From Hyphomicrobium nitrativorans NL23 (GTDB lineage: Bacteria > Pseudomonadota > Alphaproteobacteria > Rhizobiales > Hyphomicrobiaceae): a stretch of 64,000 nt of DNA. Both the position numbers and the translations under genes were made by a program. The stretch is from assembly GCF_000503895.1 (NCBI RefSeq), contig NC_022997.1, forward strand, positions 2,004,501 to 2,068,500, given 5' to 3'. Below the pieces are notes generated by a model. It saw nothing but the letters and a program-made list of their open reading frames with translations, did no database searches and was not told the DNA's origin. Shown in pieces: positions 1 to 8,068 of this stretch; within the stretch, counting starts at the first letter, position 1, and each line of letters opens with the position of its first letter.

Positions 1-1
1 G

Positions 2-436
2 TGCGCCGGGCACACGACCGGCCTCGGCTCGATTGCGGACGATCTGAGGTTGCCCCGCCGACAAGGGGGCATGTGGGTTCCTTACAACCCGGCGCACTTC
101 GAGCCTTACGCCGCGCGGCAACGCTGGTTCCGCACGCCGAACGACGCCTTCATGACCGGAAACTTCCACGTGGCCGGATCGGTGATGCAGCGTGTGCTGA
201 AGCTGCAAAGCTTCTCGTGGTTCCAGGTGCTGCTGGCCTCGACCTATTCGGGCGCCTTCCATCCGACGGCCGAGGGGCATGCCGCGATTGCGGATGCGGT
301 GATGCCGCGCGCGCGCGAGGTGCTGGCGCGCTATGGGCAGCAATCCGTGGCGGCGGGGGCTGACGGCAGTGCGCCGCAGGCTATACGCGCTCCGTTCGGC
401 AACGACGCGCTGCCGGCTGCCGGAGGCGGATGGTAA
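2..436 (+). CDS. SGNH/GDSL-like hydrolase, C-terminal part (truncated by window edge)
   Basis: The reading frame is open from base 2 to a TAA at 434-436, so only the last ~144 residues are present and the start lies outside the window. Near the end it has GAFHPTAEGHAAIADAV, which resembles block V of GDSL/SGNH hydrolases, where a conserved His of the catalytic triad sits in a DxxHPt-like context. The Ser block would lie upstream, so the assignment depends on this one motif. The last ~35 residues are low in complexity (Ala/Gly/Pro). A hairpin followed by T5 lies 15 bases downstream. Substrate unknown; an esterase or lipase is a guess from the fold. Confidence 0.55.
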   Translation, partial: CAGHTTGLGSIADDLRLPRRQGGMWVPYNPAHFEPYAARQRWFRTPNDAFMTGNFHVAGSVMQRVLKLQSFSWFQVLLASTYSGAFHPTAEGHAAIADAVMPRAREVLARYGQQSVAAGADGSAPQAIRAPFGNDALPAAGGGW

Positions 437-450
437 CGCTTTCGGGCGAT

Positions 451-500
451 GCTAGAGGGTGATTGGTTTTGATTGAATCGAAATCACGCTCTAGCTTTTT
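451..500 (+). terminator. Hairpin with T-run after the hydrolase gene (CTAGAG palindrome)
   Basis: GCTAGAG at 451-457 pairs with CTCTAGC at 489-495. The stem continues inwards through GTGATT/AATCAC, and T5 follows at 496-500. It is placed to end transcription of the hydrolase. The same type of palindrome recurs at 52206-52247, so it is also a module of a dispersed repeat. Confidence 0.6.
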
Positions 501-504
501 GACG

Positions 505-727
505 AGACCGATGCGTCACGCTTCGAACTTTCTCCGCGCTGCCGATTCACGCCGTGCCGGGTAGGCGGCGCGCCGATCGGAGCGGCTAGGGTCCGAAGCG
601 ATTATGGTCTCTTGAGTCAGACCGACTATCACGCTTCGGACTGATAGGGTCCGAAGCGATCATGGTCTCTTGAGCTAGACCGATGATTCACGCTTCAGGC
701 TGGTAGGGCCTGAAGCGATCATGGTCT
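505..727. repeat. Tandem array of three ~50-bp palindromic units
   Basis: Units lie at 505-610 (with an extended loop), 619-668 and 677-727. Units 2 and 3 are separated by 8-bp CTTGAG-type spacers. Each runs from AGACC through ATGAT and CGCTTC to GAAGCG, ATCAT and GGTCT, so it folds into one long hairpin. Units 2 and 3 differ at the stem top in a compensatory way: CTTCGGAC/GTCCGAAG against CTTCAGGC/GCCTGAAG. The last unit overlaps the stop codon of the ABC transporter gene. A further copy lies at 52144-52194. Confidence 0.85.
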
Positions 728-2576
728 ATTCGGCGGCTTCGTTGCCGAACTGGAGTTCGGAGAGGCGGGCGTAGAGGCCGCTCTTTTGCGTGAGCTCGCG
801 GTGGGTGCCGCTTTCCACGATGCGGCCGCCGTCGAGCACGAGAATGCGATCCGCGCTCTGCACCGTCGAGAGGCGGTGCGCGACGACGATGGTCGTGCGG
901 CCCTTCGCGAGGCTTTCGAGTGCGCGCTGCACGGCCTGTTCGCTTTCCGTATCGAGGGCGCTGGTCGCTTCGTCGAGCAGGAGTACGGGGGCGTCTTTCA
1001 GAATCGCGCGGGCGATGGCGATGCGTTGACGCTGGCCGCCGGAGAGCTGGATGCCGCGTTCTCCGAGGCGGGTTTCATATCCGTCGGGCAGCGCGCAGAT
1101 GAAGGCGTCCGCTTGCGCTGCGGTGGCTGCCCGCACGACATCGTCGTGCGTCGCGTTGGGCGTGCCGTAGCGAATGTTCTCGGCAATCGTGTCGGCAAAG
1201 AGAGCGACATCCTGCGGGACGAGCGCGGTCGCGCTGCGCAGATCCTTGAGGGCGAGGGTTGCGATGTTCGTGCGGTCGAGAAGGATCTCGCCGCTCGTGG
1301 TGTCGTAGAAGCGCAGGAGGAGGCTCAGGATCGTGGACTTGCCGGAGCCCGACGGGCCGACGATGGCCACACGCTCGCCGGAGGTGACGCGGAAGGACAC
1401 GTCGTCGAGTGCAAAGACATCCGGCCGGCTCGGATAGGCGAACCGCACGTTGCGGAACTCGATCTCGCCCTTGAGCGGCGAGGGGAGGGCTGCCGGGTTC
1501 GGCGGCGAGACGATCTCGGGTTCCGTGTCCATGAACTCGGCGATGCGCTCGGCTGCGCCCGCCGCTTGCGTCGTCTCGCCCCACACTTCCGAGAGACTGC
1601 CGAGAGACGCTGCGGCGAACAGCGCGTAGATCACGAACTGGCTGAGACGGCCCACCGAAATATCGCCCCCGACGACGCCGGCTGCGCCGTACCACAGCAC
1701 GCCGACGATGCCGGCAACGGCCAGCATGATGATGAGGCCGGTCAGGGCTGCGCGCGCGAAGATGCGCTCGCGTGCGGCTTCGAAAGCGCGTTCGGATGCG
1801 TCGGCGAAACGGCGGGCGACGGCGTTTTCATGTCCGAACGCCTGCATGGTGCGCACGGCAGACAGGTTTTCGGCGGCATAGGCCGAGGCTTCGGCGAGAG
1901 TATCCTGGGCGCGCCGCGACAGGCGGCGGACCACGCGCCCGTAGCCGATCAGCGGAAGCACGATCAACGGAATGACGATCAGCACCATCAGCGACAGGCC
2001 GGGGCTCGTGACGATCATCATCGCGAGCGCGCCGATGAGCATGATCGTGTTGCGCACGGCCTGGGAGATGGCGGTGCCGGCCGCGGCCTTGATCTGGGTC
2101 GTATCTGCCGTGAGGCGGCTCATCACCTCGCCCGAATGGGTGCGCTCGTAGAACGCGGGACCGAGGTGGGCGAGGTGGGCGAAGACGTCGGAGCGGAGGT
2201 CGGCCACGACGCGCTCGCCGATCCAGGTCACGAGGTAAAAGCGGACCGCACTTGCTCCTGCCAGCACGACGCCGATGATGATGAGCATCATGAAATACTG
2301 ATCGATCATGGCGCCGTCGGCGCTGCCGAAGCCATGGTCGATCATGCGACGGACCGCCATCGGGATCGTGAGCATGGCCATGGCGGCGACGACGAGGGCT
2401 GCGAGTGCCCCTGCGAGACGAGCCGGATGGCGCATGAGGTAGGGTTTGAGCGCGCGTAGCGGCCGCAACGAGCGGCGCTTCGCCTCCGCGTCCTTGGCCA
2501 CGGGAGCGTCGTCCGGAACGGCCGCGGGCCGCAGGGGTTCTGTCAGGCTCAAATCTCGGTCTTTCGCTTCAGGCAT
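726..2576 (-). CDS. ABC transporter, fused permease and ATPase (MsbA/ABCB type)
   Basis: Half-transporter of 616 residues. A cytoplasmic N-terminus of ~45 residues is followed by a six-helix exporter domain (about residues 45-330) and a nucleotide-binding domain. Walker A GPSGSGKST is at about 405-413, the signature LSGGQRQR at about 509-516, then LLLDEATSALD (Walker B and D-loop) and a switch His in VVAHRLST. Such proteins homodimerise in the inner membrane and export lipids or drugs; the substrate cannot be read from sequence. Single-gene unit, read towards the hydrolase gene. Its TAG stop is shared with the last palindromic repeat unit. The ATG has only an AGGA-like site very close upstream. 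Confidence 0.9.
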   Translation of the reverse strand: MPEAKDRDLSLTEPLRPAAVPDDAPVAKDAEAKRRSLRPLRALKPYLMRHPARLAGALAALVVAAMAMLTIPMAVRRMIDHGFGSADGAMIDQYFMMLIIIGVVLAGASAVRFYLVTWIGERVVADLRSDVFAHLAHLGPAFYERTHSGEVMSRLTADTTQIKAAAGTAISQAVRNTIMLIGALAMMIVTSPGLSLMVLIVIPLIVLPLIGYGRVVRRLSRRAQDTLAEASAYAAENLSAVRTMQAFGHENAVARRFADASERAFEAARERIFARAALTGLIIMLAVAGIVGVLWYGAAGVVGGDISVGRLSQFVIYALFAAASLGSLSEVWGETTQAAGAAERIAEFMDTEPEIVSPPNPAALPSPLKGEIEFRNVRFAYPSRPDVFALDDVSFRVTSGERVAIVGPSGSGKSTILSLLLRFYDTTSGEILLDRTNIATLALKDLRSATALVPQDVALFADTIAENIRYGTPNATHDDVVRAATAAQADAFICALPDGYETRLGERGIQLSGGQRQRIAIARAILKDAPVLLLDEATSALDTESEQAVQRALESLAKGRTTIVVAHRLSTVQSADRILVLDGGRIVESGTHRELTQKSGLYARLSELQFGNEAAE

Positions 2577-2922
2577 TTCCTCGGGCCGCTCTTGGGGCGG
2601 CTACGTGAAGGGGACCATGCTCGACGGAGGGCCCTCGCGTCAACGTCCGGAGACCACCTGCGCCAGATGGCGCAGGCCCTTCCACCGTTAACGGGGACAC
2701 CTCGTGGGTGCTTGATTTTGGGCAAGAAAACGCGACTTTGAGGGGCGGGTTTTCGACGCTTGTGCCGCAGGATTATCTCGACTATAGAACGGGCCATCCT
2801 AGAATTCGGGGCCGACGACCGCGCCGGGTTATCCGCCGCCGTGGGGCGCGCTTTCCGCCAGGACGCGCCATCTTGCGAAATTTGCCTCCCGACAGCTGGC
2901 CCCTCGACTGAGAGCGACGACG
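2577..2922. other. 346-bp divergent intergenic region
   Basis: This lies between the ABC transporter (leftward) and rpmE (rightward) and should hold both promoters. I see no convincing coding frame, strong hairpin or repeat in it; short open frames here lack ribosome sites and family resemblance. Confidence 0.5.
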
Positions 2923-3147
2923 ATGAAGAGAGACGTTGACCTGCATCCCGACTACCACCAGATCACGGTCAAGATGACCGATGGGACGGAATTCGTCACC
3001 TATTCGACCTACGGCAAGGAAGGCGACGAGCTTCAGCTCGACATCGATCCTTCGTCGCATCCGGCCTGGACTGGCGGCGATCAGCGCCTGATGGACCGTG
3101 GCGGCCGTCTCTCGCGCTTCAAGAAGAAGTTCGAAGGCATCTTCTAA
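2923..3147 (+). CDS. rpmE: Large ribosomal subunit protein bL31
   Basis: Complete 74-residue L31, the usual length. It begins [20 protein letters not shown] and ends [15 protein letters not shown], as in alphaproteobacterial L31. It has none of the four zinc-binding cysteines, so it is the zinc-free (C-) form. L31 binds the central protuberance of the 50S subunit and helps bridge the two subunits. Followed after ~70 bp by a strong bidirectional terminator. Confidence 0.97.
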   Translation: MKRDVDLHPDYHQITVKMTDGTEFVTYSTYGKEGDELQLDIDPSSHPAWTGGDQRLMDRGGRLSRFKKKFEGIF

Positions 3148-3217
3148 GAGCCCGCGCGCTTCCGGGCGAGCCTGGGTTCGGCCCGGTCTCTCGCGCGAGG
3201 AAGCTGGCCATCGGCAG

Positions 3218-3260
3218 ACACAGAAAAGGCCCGGCGACAGCGCCGGGCCTTTTTCTGTGT
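3218..3260. terminator. Bidirectional terminator between rpmE and the rcdA-like gene
   Basis: ACACAGAAAAGGCCCGGCG is followed by the loop ACAG and then the complementary arm with a T5 tract ending at 3254; the left arm has a matching A-run. It serves rpmE from the left and the convergent gene from the right. Confidence 0.9.
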
Positions 3261-3296
3261 TCTGGTGGCCGGCTTCTGTCGCGGCGGGCTGCGGGG

Positions 3297-3860
3297 TCAG
3301 CCCGCGGCAGCGCGCCGGATGCCTGAGCCGAACGCCTTTTCGAGGGCGCTGATCTGGGTGGCGACCGGATTTGCGTGCTCGGCCGGCCTTGCATCGTCGG
3401 CTGCGGGAAGCATGGCCCTATCGAGTTGGACGATCCTGTCGTGCAGCGTGAAGCTCGCTTCGATCAGGTCGCGAAGCCCCTGCGGGAGGTCATCGAAGCC
3501 ACGTGTGTGGTTCGGGCGTCCCAAGGTCTGAAGCTTGACGCGGGCGCGCTTGGTTTCGGCTTCCTCGGCCGTGATCTCGCCCTCCTTGAGGGCCCGGCGG
3601 ATCAGCAGCCAGGAGGCGAGTTCGAGCAGGCGCGTGGTGAGGCGCATGCTTTCGGTCGCGTAAAGGACGGTGACGGGACCGGGGAGCCCCTTCGACTCGC
3701 GGCGTCCTTCGCCGTCGAGATAAGCGGCGGCTCGTTCTACGAGCCCCATGCCTTGGGAAAAGACCCGGTCGAACTGCTCGGAGGCCTGAAACCGTTCTCC
3801 GAAGGAGACTGTCACAGCCGCTCTATCGAGCAGGCTTTCTACGTGAGATCCATTACTCAT
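3297..3860 (-). CDS. rcdA: DUF1465 / RcdA-like protein (regulator of CtrA degradation family)
   Basis: 187 residues, mostly helical by composition. The core has ESMRLTTRLLELASWLLIRRA, then a conserved acidic and basic helix and FDDLPQGLRDLIEASFTLHDRI, typical of the DUF1465 family. The studied member is Caulobacter RcdA, an adaptor that helps ClpXP degrade CtrA at the cell cycle transition. Whether this protein has that role is an inference. It is convergent with rpmE across a shared terminator. The Ala/Pro-rich C-terminus is less conserved. No strong ribosome site precedes the ATG. Confidence 0.75.
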   Translation of the reverse strand: MSNGSHVESLLDRAAVTVSFGERFQASEQFDRVFSQGMGLVERAAAYLDGEGRRESKGLPGPVTVLYATESMRLTTRLLELASWLLIRRALKEGEITAEEAETKRARVKLQTLGRPNHTRGFDDLPQGLRDLIEASFTLHDRIVQLDRAMLPAADDARPAEHANPVATQISALEKAFGSGIRRAAAG

Positions 3861-4311
3861 GACACACTTCGATACATACGCCTACGTTTCGCTCACCTTA
3901 GCATCGTCAGATCCTAAGAGGCCAGAGTTAACAAGATGGCCTAGAAAGAGACGATGCGATGTCGATGCGCGCGGTTTCCACATCCGGTGCATTGCTCAGC
4001 AAAAGGCGCGCCAAAAAAATGAGCCGCCTTGCGGCGGCTCAGAAGTCAAACAGGGAGGCGTCAAACAGGGTGGCTAGGCACCACCCGGGATCCAGCATGT
4101 CTGGATGCGGAGAACGTTAGGCTTCAATTCCTAACGAACGCTTAACGGTTAGCGAATTCCGAATCGATTGCGCGTTCACCGCTAGGGCCGCGCCGTGTTG
4201 TCCGGTTGTCCCGCAATGGGATGTTTGACGACGGATTGGTTGAGCGAAGACAGCGTCTTCGTCTCGGAGCTTCATAAAATGCATCTCGTGGGAGGCGACG
4301 CTTTCCGCGGC
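3861..4311. other. 450-bp intergenic region with a minus-strand terminator and a 15-bp duplication
   Basis: It holds the upstream region of the RcdA-like gene, the terminator of the CorC-like gene at 4013-4040, and a tandem 15-bp duplication (GTCAAACAGGGAGGC at 4045-4059, one mismatch from 4060-4074). No gene is supported. Confidence 0.5.
4013..4040 (-). terminator. Rho-independent terminator of the CorC-like gene
   Basis: Read on the minus strand, GAGCCGCC-GCAA-GGCGGCTC is followed by A and T7. It lies ~270 bases beyond the end of the CorC-like gene. Confidence 0.8.
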
Positions 4312-5615
4312 TCAATCGGCCTTCGAAGAATTTTCGTCGCCGGCCGACGTCCGGTGCGTTGCCAGCACCTTGTCGATGCGTCGGCCGTCGAGGTCGATCA
4401 CTTCGAGACGCCAGCCCGACGTTTCGATGTACTCGCCCGTGCGGGGGATGTGCTGAAGCTGAGCCAATAGGAAGCCCGCCACCGTCGTGTAGCCGCGCTT
4501 CGTCGGAAGCGTGAGGCCGAGCAGGTCTGCCATGGCGTCGGCCGGCATCGCGCCGGAGAGCAGCAGCGAGCCATCCTCGCGGGTGACCACGTCCGGATCG
4601 TCCTCGTCCGACTTGAATGCGCCGACGATGGCTTCCAGCGTGTCGGTCGGCGTAATCAGGCCCTCGAAATTGCCGTACTCGTCATGGATCAGTGCGATCG
4701 GCACGTCGGCTTCACGCAGCACCGCGAGCGCGTCGAGGGCGTGCATCGTCTCGGGGATGATCGGCACCTTGCGGATCAGAGGGCGAATGTCGAGGACTTC
4801 GCCAGAGAGCACGGAGGCGAGGAGTTCGCGCGCCTGTACGACGCCGATCAGCGTGTCGACCGAGCCTTCGCCGACCGGCACCAGAGAGTGAGGCGTGTCA
4901 ATGAGCAGCTTGCGGATCTCGTCCTGGCTCGCGTTGACATCCACCCAGTCGACATCGGTGCGCGGTGTCATCAGATCGATGACCGTGCGGTCGCCCAGGC
5001 GCATCACGCCCGAAATCATTTCGCGCTCGTGCGTTTCGAGCAAGCCGGAGGCCTCAGCCTCGGCGATCAGCATGGCGATTTCCTCGTCCGTGATCTGGCT
5101 TTCCTTCACGGTGGAGACGCGGAACAGGCGGAAAACGAGACGAGTGGACGTGTCGAGCAGCCAGACGAACGGGCGCGCAATGCGGGAGAACGCCGACATG
5201 ATCGGCGCGACCAGGCATGCGATGGATTCCGAATGCTTGAGCGCCATATTTTTCGGGACGAGTTCGCCGAAAATGACGGACAGATAGGTGATGATGGCGA
5301 TGACGCTGCCGTATCCGAGGGGGCGGCAATCGCATCCTGAAAGCCCGCCTCGCGGAGCGCCGCATAAGCGCGCGAGCCGAAGGCTTCACCCGAATAGACG
5401 CCGTTGATGATGCCGACGAGGGTGATGCCGATCTGAACGGAGGAAAGGAAGCGGCCTGGGTCGGTGGCGAGCGCGAGGGCTTTTTCCGCGCCGGCTTTTC
5501 CGGCGGCTGCCATGGCTTTCAGCCGCGTTTGGCGGGCGGATACGATGGCAAGTTCAGAAAGCGCAAAAAGGCCGTTGACGATGATCAGGGCCAGGACGAT
5601 CAGTAGCTCGGTCAC
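4312..5615 (-). pseudogene. HlyC/CorC-family transporter (DUF21 + CBS pair + CorC domain), frameshifted
   Basis: Two overlapping frames together make one protein. The first carries VTELLIVLALIIVNGLFALS and the rest of the DUF21 membrane domain as far as GFQDAIA. The second resumes with PLGYGSVIAITYLSVIFGE-like sequence, then VPKNMALKHSE, CBS domains (MTPRTDVDWVDV; ALIHDEYGNFEGLITPTD) and a C-terminal CorC domain. The switch falls in a five-C run (G5 on the plus strand, 5319-5323), and one added base restores the frame. The likely start is GTG at 5615; the open frame extends to 5723. The family is linked to magnesium or cobalt efflux. Sequencing error or a real recent mutation cannot be told apart here. 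Confidence 0.8.
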
Positions 5616-5755
5616 TTGATATGTGGCCGACCTGAATTCGTCGAAGCCACTCCATATTGCTAACGTTGGCCGGAATCTATCGGGTGGTTTCGTTCCGGTC
5701 AATCGGATGCAAGTGCCGCCCAATTTCCGTTATGGCGCTGCGACTTGACGGGGTG

Positions 5756-5953
5756 CTAGGGTTTCGGGGCTTTGAAAAGAGCCGCTGCCGCACTCTCGTG
5801 TGCGCGTTTGCGCGTCAGTTCCGCGCGGATGCGTTCGATCTCTTCGGAAAACGCGCCGATCCGTTCCTCCAACTCCGCGACCGACAACGTTTCCAGGTTG
5901 TCGCCGATGCTGGCGGATTTTGTCGTCTTCGGCCTCGCCTCGTCCCAATCCAT
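5756..5953 (-). CDS. DUF1192 small protein
   Basis: 65 residues. The middle, SVAELEERIGAFSEEIERI, is a short amphipathic coiled-coil helix typical of DUF1192, a small alphaproteobacterial family of unknown function. A good ribosome site (GGGAG) precedes the ATG. It ends 140 bp before the upstream end of the CorC-like gene on the same strand and is divergent from the quinone oxidoreductase gene, 122 bp away. Confidence 0.75.
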   Translation of the reverse strand: MDWDEARPKTTKSASIGDNLETLSVAELEERIGAFSEEIERIRAELTRKRAHESAAAALFKAPKP

Positions 5954-6075
5954 CGCGCTCTCTCCCAGGGGAGCGCGTTTCTGCGCCCCGGCGGTAAGGT
6001 GTCACTTTCGACGCCTTGTCTCAAGGCGTCCGCTCGGGCACCTATGCACGGAACGAGCCGCCGGAGGAGCCACGC

Positions 6076-7077
6076 ATGCCGACATTGCCCGAGACGATGA
6101 CTGCCATTGCAATCCAAGGCAAAGGCGGTCCCGAGGTGCTCGTCGCGGAAGAGCGCGCCTTGCCCGAGCCCGGGCCGGGGCAAGTGCTGATCCGGGTGGC
6201 CGCGGCCGGCGTCAACCGGCCGGACGTTCTCCAGCGCAAAGGGCTCTATCCCGCGCCGAAAGGGCATTCGGAGCTGCCGGGACTGGAAGTGGCGGGTACC
6301 GTTGCGGCCGCAGGCGAGGGTGTGACGCGTTTTCAGGCCGGCGACCGGGTGATGGCGCTCTTGAATGGCGGCGGCTACGCGACGTTCGCGCTCGCCGAGG
6401 AAGCGGCAACGCTTCCCATCCCGGAGGGTGTGTCCGATGCCGAAGCGGCGGCGATCCCCGAAACGTTCTTCACCGTCTGGCACAACGTGTTCGAGCGCGG
6501 CGCGCTCAAAGCCGGGGAATGGCTTCTGGTCCATGGCGGATCGAGCGGCATCGGCGTGACGGCGATCCAGCTTGCGACCCAGCTCGGCGCGAAAGTGATC
6601 GTGACGGCGGGTTCGCAAGAGAAGTGCGAGGCCTGCCTCGAACTCGGCGCGCTGCGGGCGGTCAACTACACGAACGAAGATTTCGTCGAGGTCGTGAAGG
6701 CGGAGACGGCCGGGCGGGGCGTCGATGTCATTCTCGATATGGTGGGCGGCGATTACGTGGATCGCAACATCCGCTCGCTCGGCGACGACGGGCGGCTCGT
6801 CTACATCGGTTTCCAGTCGGGCTCGAAGGTGACGGTCGACCTGATGCGCGTGATGCTGAAGCGGCTGACGCTTACGGGCTCGACGCTGCGCATCCGGCCG
6901 ACGGAAGTGAAGGGCGCGATTGCGCGCGCCATCGAAACGCATGTCCTGCCGCTCGTGGCGAGTGGGAACGTGCGCGTTGTGATCGACAGCACGTTTCCGT
7001 TGCGAGAGGCCGCCGCCGCTCACGCACGGATGGAAACGAGCCAGCACATCGGCAAGATCGTGCTGACGGTGGATTGA
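6076..7077 (+). CDS. NAD(P)H-quinone oxidoreductase, zeta-crystallin / PIG3 type
   Basis: 333 residues from the ATG at 6076, chosen because GGAGGAG precedes it; an earlier in-frame start at 6016 is unlikely. Zinc-free medium-chain reductase. The N-terminal GroES-like part contains AAAGVNRPDVLQRKGLYP; the Rossmann part contains VHGGSSGIGVTAIQLA (about residues 153-168) and ends in a typical HIGKIVLTV tail. It should reduce quinones or related enones with NADPH in the cytosol. Single-gene unit, convergent with the HAD gene. Confidence 0.9.
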   Translation: MPTLPETMTAIAIQGKGGPEVLVAEERALPEPGPGQVLIRVAAAGVNRPDVLQRKGLYPAPKGHSELPGLEVAGTVAAAGEGVTRFQAGDRVMALLNGGGYATFALAEEAATLPIPEGVSDAEAAAIPETFFTVWHNVFERGALKAGEWLLVHGGSSGIGVTAIQLATQLGAKVIVTAGSQEKCEACLELGALRAVNYTNEDFVEVVKAETAGRGVDVILDMVGGDYVDRNIRSLGDDGRLVYIGFQSGSKVTVDLMRVMLKRLTLTGSTLRIRPTEVKGAIARAIETHVLPLVASGNVRVVIDSTFPLREAAAAHARMETSQHIGKIVLTVD

Positions 7078-7087
7078 AGGAGCGTCG

Positions 7088-7960
7088 TTACGCGAGCGCG
7101 CTCATGGCCGCGAGCGGGCGGATCGCGGGATCGGGAAACAGCTCGTCGAGCCCTGTGCTCGTCAGCTCGGATGCGACGTGAATGCCGCTTGCGATGAAGA
7201 CGCTTGCGATGCCCGCGCGCGCTGCGCCGGTGATGTCGGTGCGGATGCCGTCGCCGATGGCGAGGATGCGGTCGCGCGGGACTGGCTTCGCGCGCAGCTT
7301 GGCGAGCGCTTCGAAGGCGAGATCGTAGATGGGCCCGTGCGGCTTGCCGGCATACGAGACGCGCCCGCCCAGCTTCTCGTATTCGGCGGCGATGGCGCCT
7401 GCGCAGTAGACGATCCTGTTGCCGCGCTCCACGGTGAGATCCGGATTGGCGCAGATCATCGGTACGTTCCGCGCGGCGAAATCCGCGAGAAGTGCCGTGT
7501 AGTCGTCAGGGGTTTCGGTCTCGTCGTCGAACAGGCCGGTGCAGGAGATGACGTCGGCTGCGGTTGCGTCCGACAGCGTGACGGGGAGGCCGTCGTACAC
7601 GGGCGCATCGCGCTCGGGGCCGAGCGGGAAGACGGGCCGGCCCGCGTACGTGCCGATGAGCGCGCGGGCCGCGTCTCCCGACGTCAGGATCGCATCCCAG
7701 GCCGCGCGCGGGATGCCGATGCGGTCGAGTTGCTCTGCGACGCTCGTGTGCGGGCGGGGCGCGTTCGAGAGCAGCAAAACGGTGCCACCCGCCTCGCGAA
7801 ACCGGACGCAGGCGTCGCTCGCGCCTCGAAAGGGCGCAACGCCGTTATGCATGACACCCCAGATGTCCGTCAGCCACGCGTCGCGCGGGGGCCCGAGGTC
7901 ATCGATCGAGGCGAGGATGGGGATGGGGTGTTGGGTCGGTTTGGCGGTCGGTTCTGTCAT
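7088..7960 (-). CDS. TIGR01459-type HAD hydrolase (class IIA)
   Basis: About 290 residues from the ATG at 7960 (a longer frame starts at 8014). Motif I is WLTDIWGVMHNG with Asp as nucleophile; motif II is LLSNAPRP; the C-terminal end has YAGKPHGPIYDLA and ILAIGDGIRTDITGA (motifs III and IV). These identify class IIA HAD phosphatases of the NagD/PGP group, TIGR01459 subfamily. Substrate unknown. The ribosome site is weak at either start. Confidence 0.85.
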   Translation of the reverse strand: MTEPTAKPTQHPIPILASIDDLGPPRDAWLTDIWGVMHNGVAPFRGASDACVRFREAGGTVLLLSNAPRPHTSVAEQLDRIGIPRAAWDAILTSGDAARALIGTYAGRPVFPLGPERDAPVYDGLPVTLSDATAADVISCTGLFDDETETPDDYTALLADFAARNVPMICANPDLTVERGNRIVYCAGAIAAEYEKLGGRVSYAGKPHGPIYDLAFEALAKLRAKPVPRDRILAIGDGIRTDITGAARAGIASVFIASGIHVASELTSTGLDELFPDPAIRPLAAMSALA

Positions 7961-8014
7961 GGCGCATGAGTAGCATCGAACGGCGCTGAGTGGGTGCGGC
8001 AGGTTGGATATCAT

Positions 8015-8043
8015 GAAAAAGGAGGGACCGAGGGTCCCTCCTT
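8015..8043 (-). terminator. Terminator of the EAL-domain gene
   Basis: On the minus strand AAGGAGGGACC-CTC-GGTCCCTCCTT runs into a T-tract (plus-strand A-run 8016-8020). It lies 26 bases past the EAL gene. Confidence 0.85.
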
Positions 8044-8068
8044 CAATGGTTCAGCCTGCTGTTTAAGA

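Noticed and set aside
440-730. CRISPR array
   Set aside because: The units are palindromic, of similar sequence throughout, with only 8-bp spacers and no cas genes; they are not repeat-spacer units.
786-2459. 557-codon frame opposite the ABC transporter
   Set aside because: Shadow of a clear ABC transporter gene; His/Asp/Arg-rich composition without motifs, as for the other long antisense frames in this GC-rich DNA.
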